Below, in pieces: positions 63,021-64,000 of a DNA stretch of 64,000 nucleotides (position 1 is its first letter; each line of letters opens with the position of its first letter). The notes beneath the pieces were generated by a model, which was given only the letters and a program-made list of their open reading frames with translations, made no database searches and was not told where the DNA came from. Origin of the DNA: Microbacterium resistens NBRC 103078 (GTDB lineage: Bacteria > Actinomycetota > Actinomycetes > Actinomycetales > Microbacteriaceae); contig NZ_BCRA01000008.1 of the NCBI RefSeq assembly GCF_001552355.1, forward strand, positions 1 through 64,000, given 5' to 3'. Both the position numbers and the translations under genes were made by a program.

Positions 63021-63776
63021 ATGGTCGACCACCCCCTCTCCGGGAAGAACGTGCTCATCGCGGGCGGCGCGAAGAACCTGGGCGGGCTGATCGCCCGGCA
63101 GGCCGCCGACGCCGGCGCCGATGTCGCGATCCACTACAACTCCGAGAGCACCCGGGCCGACGCCGAGCAGACCCTCGCGGCCGTCGAGGCCGCCGGTCGC
63201 AAGGGCGTCATCCTGCAGGGCGACCTCACCGTCCCCGCGAACGTGACTCGCCTGTTCGCCGACGCGGCGGCCGCCCTCGGGACCATCGACGTGGCGGTGA
63301 ACACCGTCGGCAAGGTCCTGCGCAAGCCCATCGTCGAGACCACCGAGGACGAGTACGACTCGATGTTCGACATCAACGCGAAGGCGGCATACTTCTTCCT
63401 GCAGGAAGCGGGGAAGAACCTCGCGGACGGAGGGAAGATCATCACGATCGTCACGTCGCTTCTCGCCGCGTTCACCGACGGCTACTCCACCTATGCCGGC
63501 GGGAAGTCCCCGGTCGAGCACTTCACCCGCGCCGCGGCGAAGGAGTTCGCCCCTCGCGGCATCTCCGTCACCGCGATCGCCCCGGGCCCGATGGACACCC
63601 CGTTCTTCTACGGCCAGGAGACCCCGGAGCGCGTCGCGTTCCACAAGTCGCAGGCCATGGGCGGCGACCTGACCAAGATCGAAGACATCGCCCCGATCGT
63701 CCGGTTCCTCGCCACCGAGGGCTGGTGGATCACCGGACAGACCATCTTCGCCAACGGCGGCTACACCACCCGCTGA
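63021..63776 (+). CDS. short-chain dehydrogenase/reductase (SDR)
   Basis: A 251-residue classical SDR. The nucleotide-binding site is VLIAGGAKNLGGLIARQAA (about residues 12-30), the NAG-like element is VNTVGKVLRKP (about 92), and the catalytic triad is seen in VTSLLAAFTDGYSTYAGGKSPVE (Ser about 147, Tyr about 158, Lys about 162; the YxxxK pattern is YAGGK). The C-terminus has GWWITGQTIFANGGYTT. It most resembles 3-oxoacyl-ACP reductase-like SDRs of catabolic clusters. TATAGGAGG lies before the ATG. It is followed by the SnoaL-like gene, and both are likely under the TetR protein. Confidence 0.92.
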   Translation: MVDHPLSGKNVLIAGGAKNLGGLIARQAADAGADVAIHYNSESTRADAEQTLAAVEAAGRKGVILQGDLTVPANVTRLFADAAAALGTIDVAVNTVGKVLRKPIVETTEDEYDSMFDINAKAAYFFLQEAGKNLADGGKIITIVTSLLAAFTDGYSTYAGGKSPVEHFTRAAAKEFAPRGISVTAIAPGPMDTPFFYGQETPERVAFHKSQAMGGDLTKIEDIAPIVRFLATEGWWITGQTIFANGGYTTR

Positions 63777-63797
63777 GAACGAAAGGAAAAGATCGAC

Positions 63798-64000
63798 ATG
63801 ACCACCCCCACCCTTCCCGAACCCGTGTCCTCGTTCTTCGAGGCCGTGCACAGCCAGGACGAGGACGCGTTCCTCGGCGCGTTCACCGACGACGGCTCCG
63901 TCGACGATTGGGGACGCGTGTTCACCGGCCGCGCGCAGATCAAGGCCTGGAGCGACAAGGAGTTCCTCGGCTCAGCGGGACGCCTCGCCGTCCAGTCCGT
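63798..64000 (+). CDS. SnoaL-like protein (3' end beyond the window)
   Basis: The first 67 residues of a NTF2/SnoaL-like domain protein: LPEPVSSFFEAVHSQDEDAF (about residues 7-26) and TDDGSVDDWGRVFTGRAQIK then AWSDKEFLG. Such small cone-shaped folds bind or isomerise small hydrophobic molecules. GAAAGG lies just before the ATG. It follows the SDR stop by 21 bases and probably belongs to the same transcript. The rest is off the right edge, so it is cut by the window and not a pseudogene. Confidence 0.85.
   Translation, partial: MTTPTLPEPVSSFFEAVHSQDEDAFLGAFTDDGSVDDWGRVFTGRAQIKAWSDKEFLGSAGRLAVQS

Overview
The window is a stretch of a high-GC (roughly 70%) actinobacterial chromosome with the gene content and order of the family Microbacteriaceae; a Microbacterium-like organism is the best guess. 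Reasons: near-universal G/C in third codon positions, frequent GTG/TTG starts, and actinobacterial gene strings (dusB-dgt-dnaG; recO-uppS; hrcA-dnaJ-rsmE-HIT-phoH-ybeY-CorC-era; lepA next to hemW; rpsT/holA/comEC/comEA/leuS). Genus is an inference. There is no sign of a prophage, an integrase, an insertion sequence, a CRISPR array or rRNA, and I recognised no tRNA gene.

Layout. 1-4509: replication and nucleotide housekeeping (dnaG, cut by the edge; dgt; dusB) and a divergent glutathione peroxidase. 4510-10245: thiol oxidoreductase, small kinase, uppS-recO, a TRIC-type channel and leuA with a leucine-rich leader peptide and attenuator-like hairpin. 10502-14736: thrC, a DUF2207 membrane protein, a zinc-less quinone reductase. 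14738-21875: one long minus-strand heat-shock/ribosome-maturation block (hrcA under a CIRCE operator, dnaJ, rsmE, HIT, phoH, ybeY, CorC-like, era). 21919-28449: an accessory carbohydrate cluster in which a PucR-type regulator faces a sugar:cation symporter, a GH78-like rhamnosidase and a carboxylesterase, the last three translationally coupled. 28543-34646: hemW and lepA, with two DUF1990 paralogues and, wedged between these, a DUF222/HNH endonuclease gene whose promoter carries a LexA-like box. 34893-41080: an oligopeptide ABC transporter operon (two permeases, one fused double ATPase, lipoprotein binding protein), followed by a 50-codon gene for a secreted peptide with two C-terminal cysteines. 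41127-53847: hydrolase, exporter, rpsT, holA, DsbA-like protein, comEC/comEA, an LGFP-repeat SGNH hydrolase, leuS and dedA. 54073-60687: phosphatase, base-excision-like protein, secreted GH3 enzyme, membrane proteins, flavin monooxygenase, MGMT and YCII. 60801-64000: an archaeal-type aspartyl-tRNA synthetase behind a translational T-box riboswitch, then a TetR regulator, SDR and SnoaL-like gene.

The strongest unusual signals are the aspartate-type T-box in front of the extra AspRS at 60801-60975, the small secreted peptide next to the peptide importer at 40882-41034, the leaderless leu leader peptide at 10313-10366, the LexA-like box of the HNH gene, and a striking window-wide pattern in which at least fifteen genes have a TANNNT -10 element exactly 6 or 7 bases before the start codon, i.e. 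are predicted to be leaderless. Most core genes are ordinary. All functional calls come from reading motifs; no database search was run.
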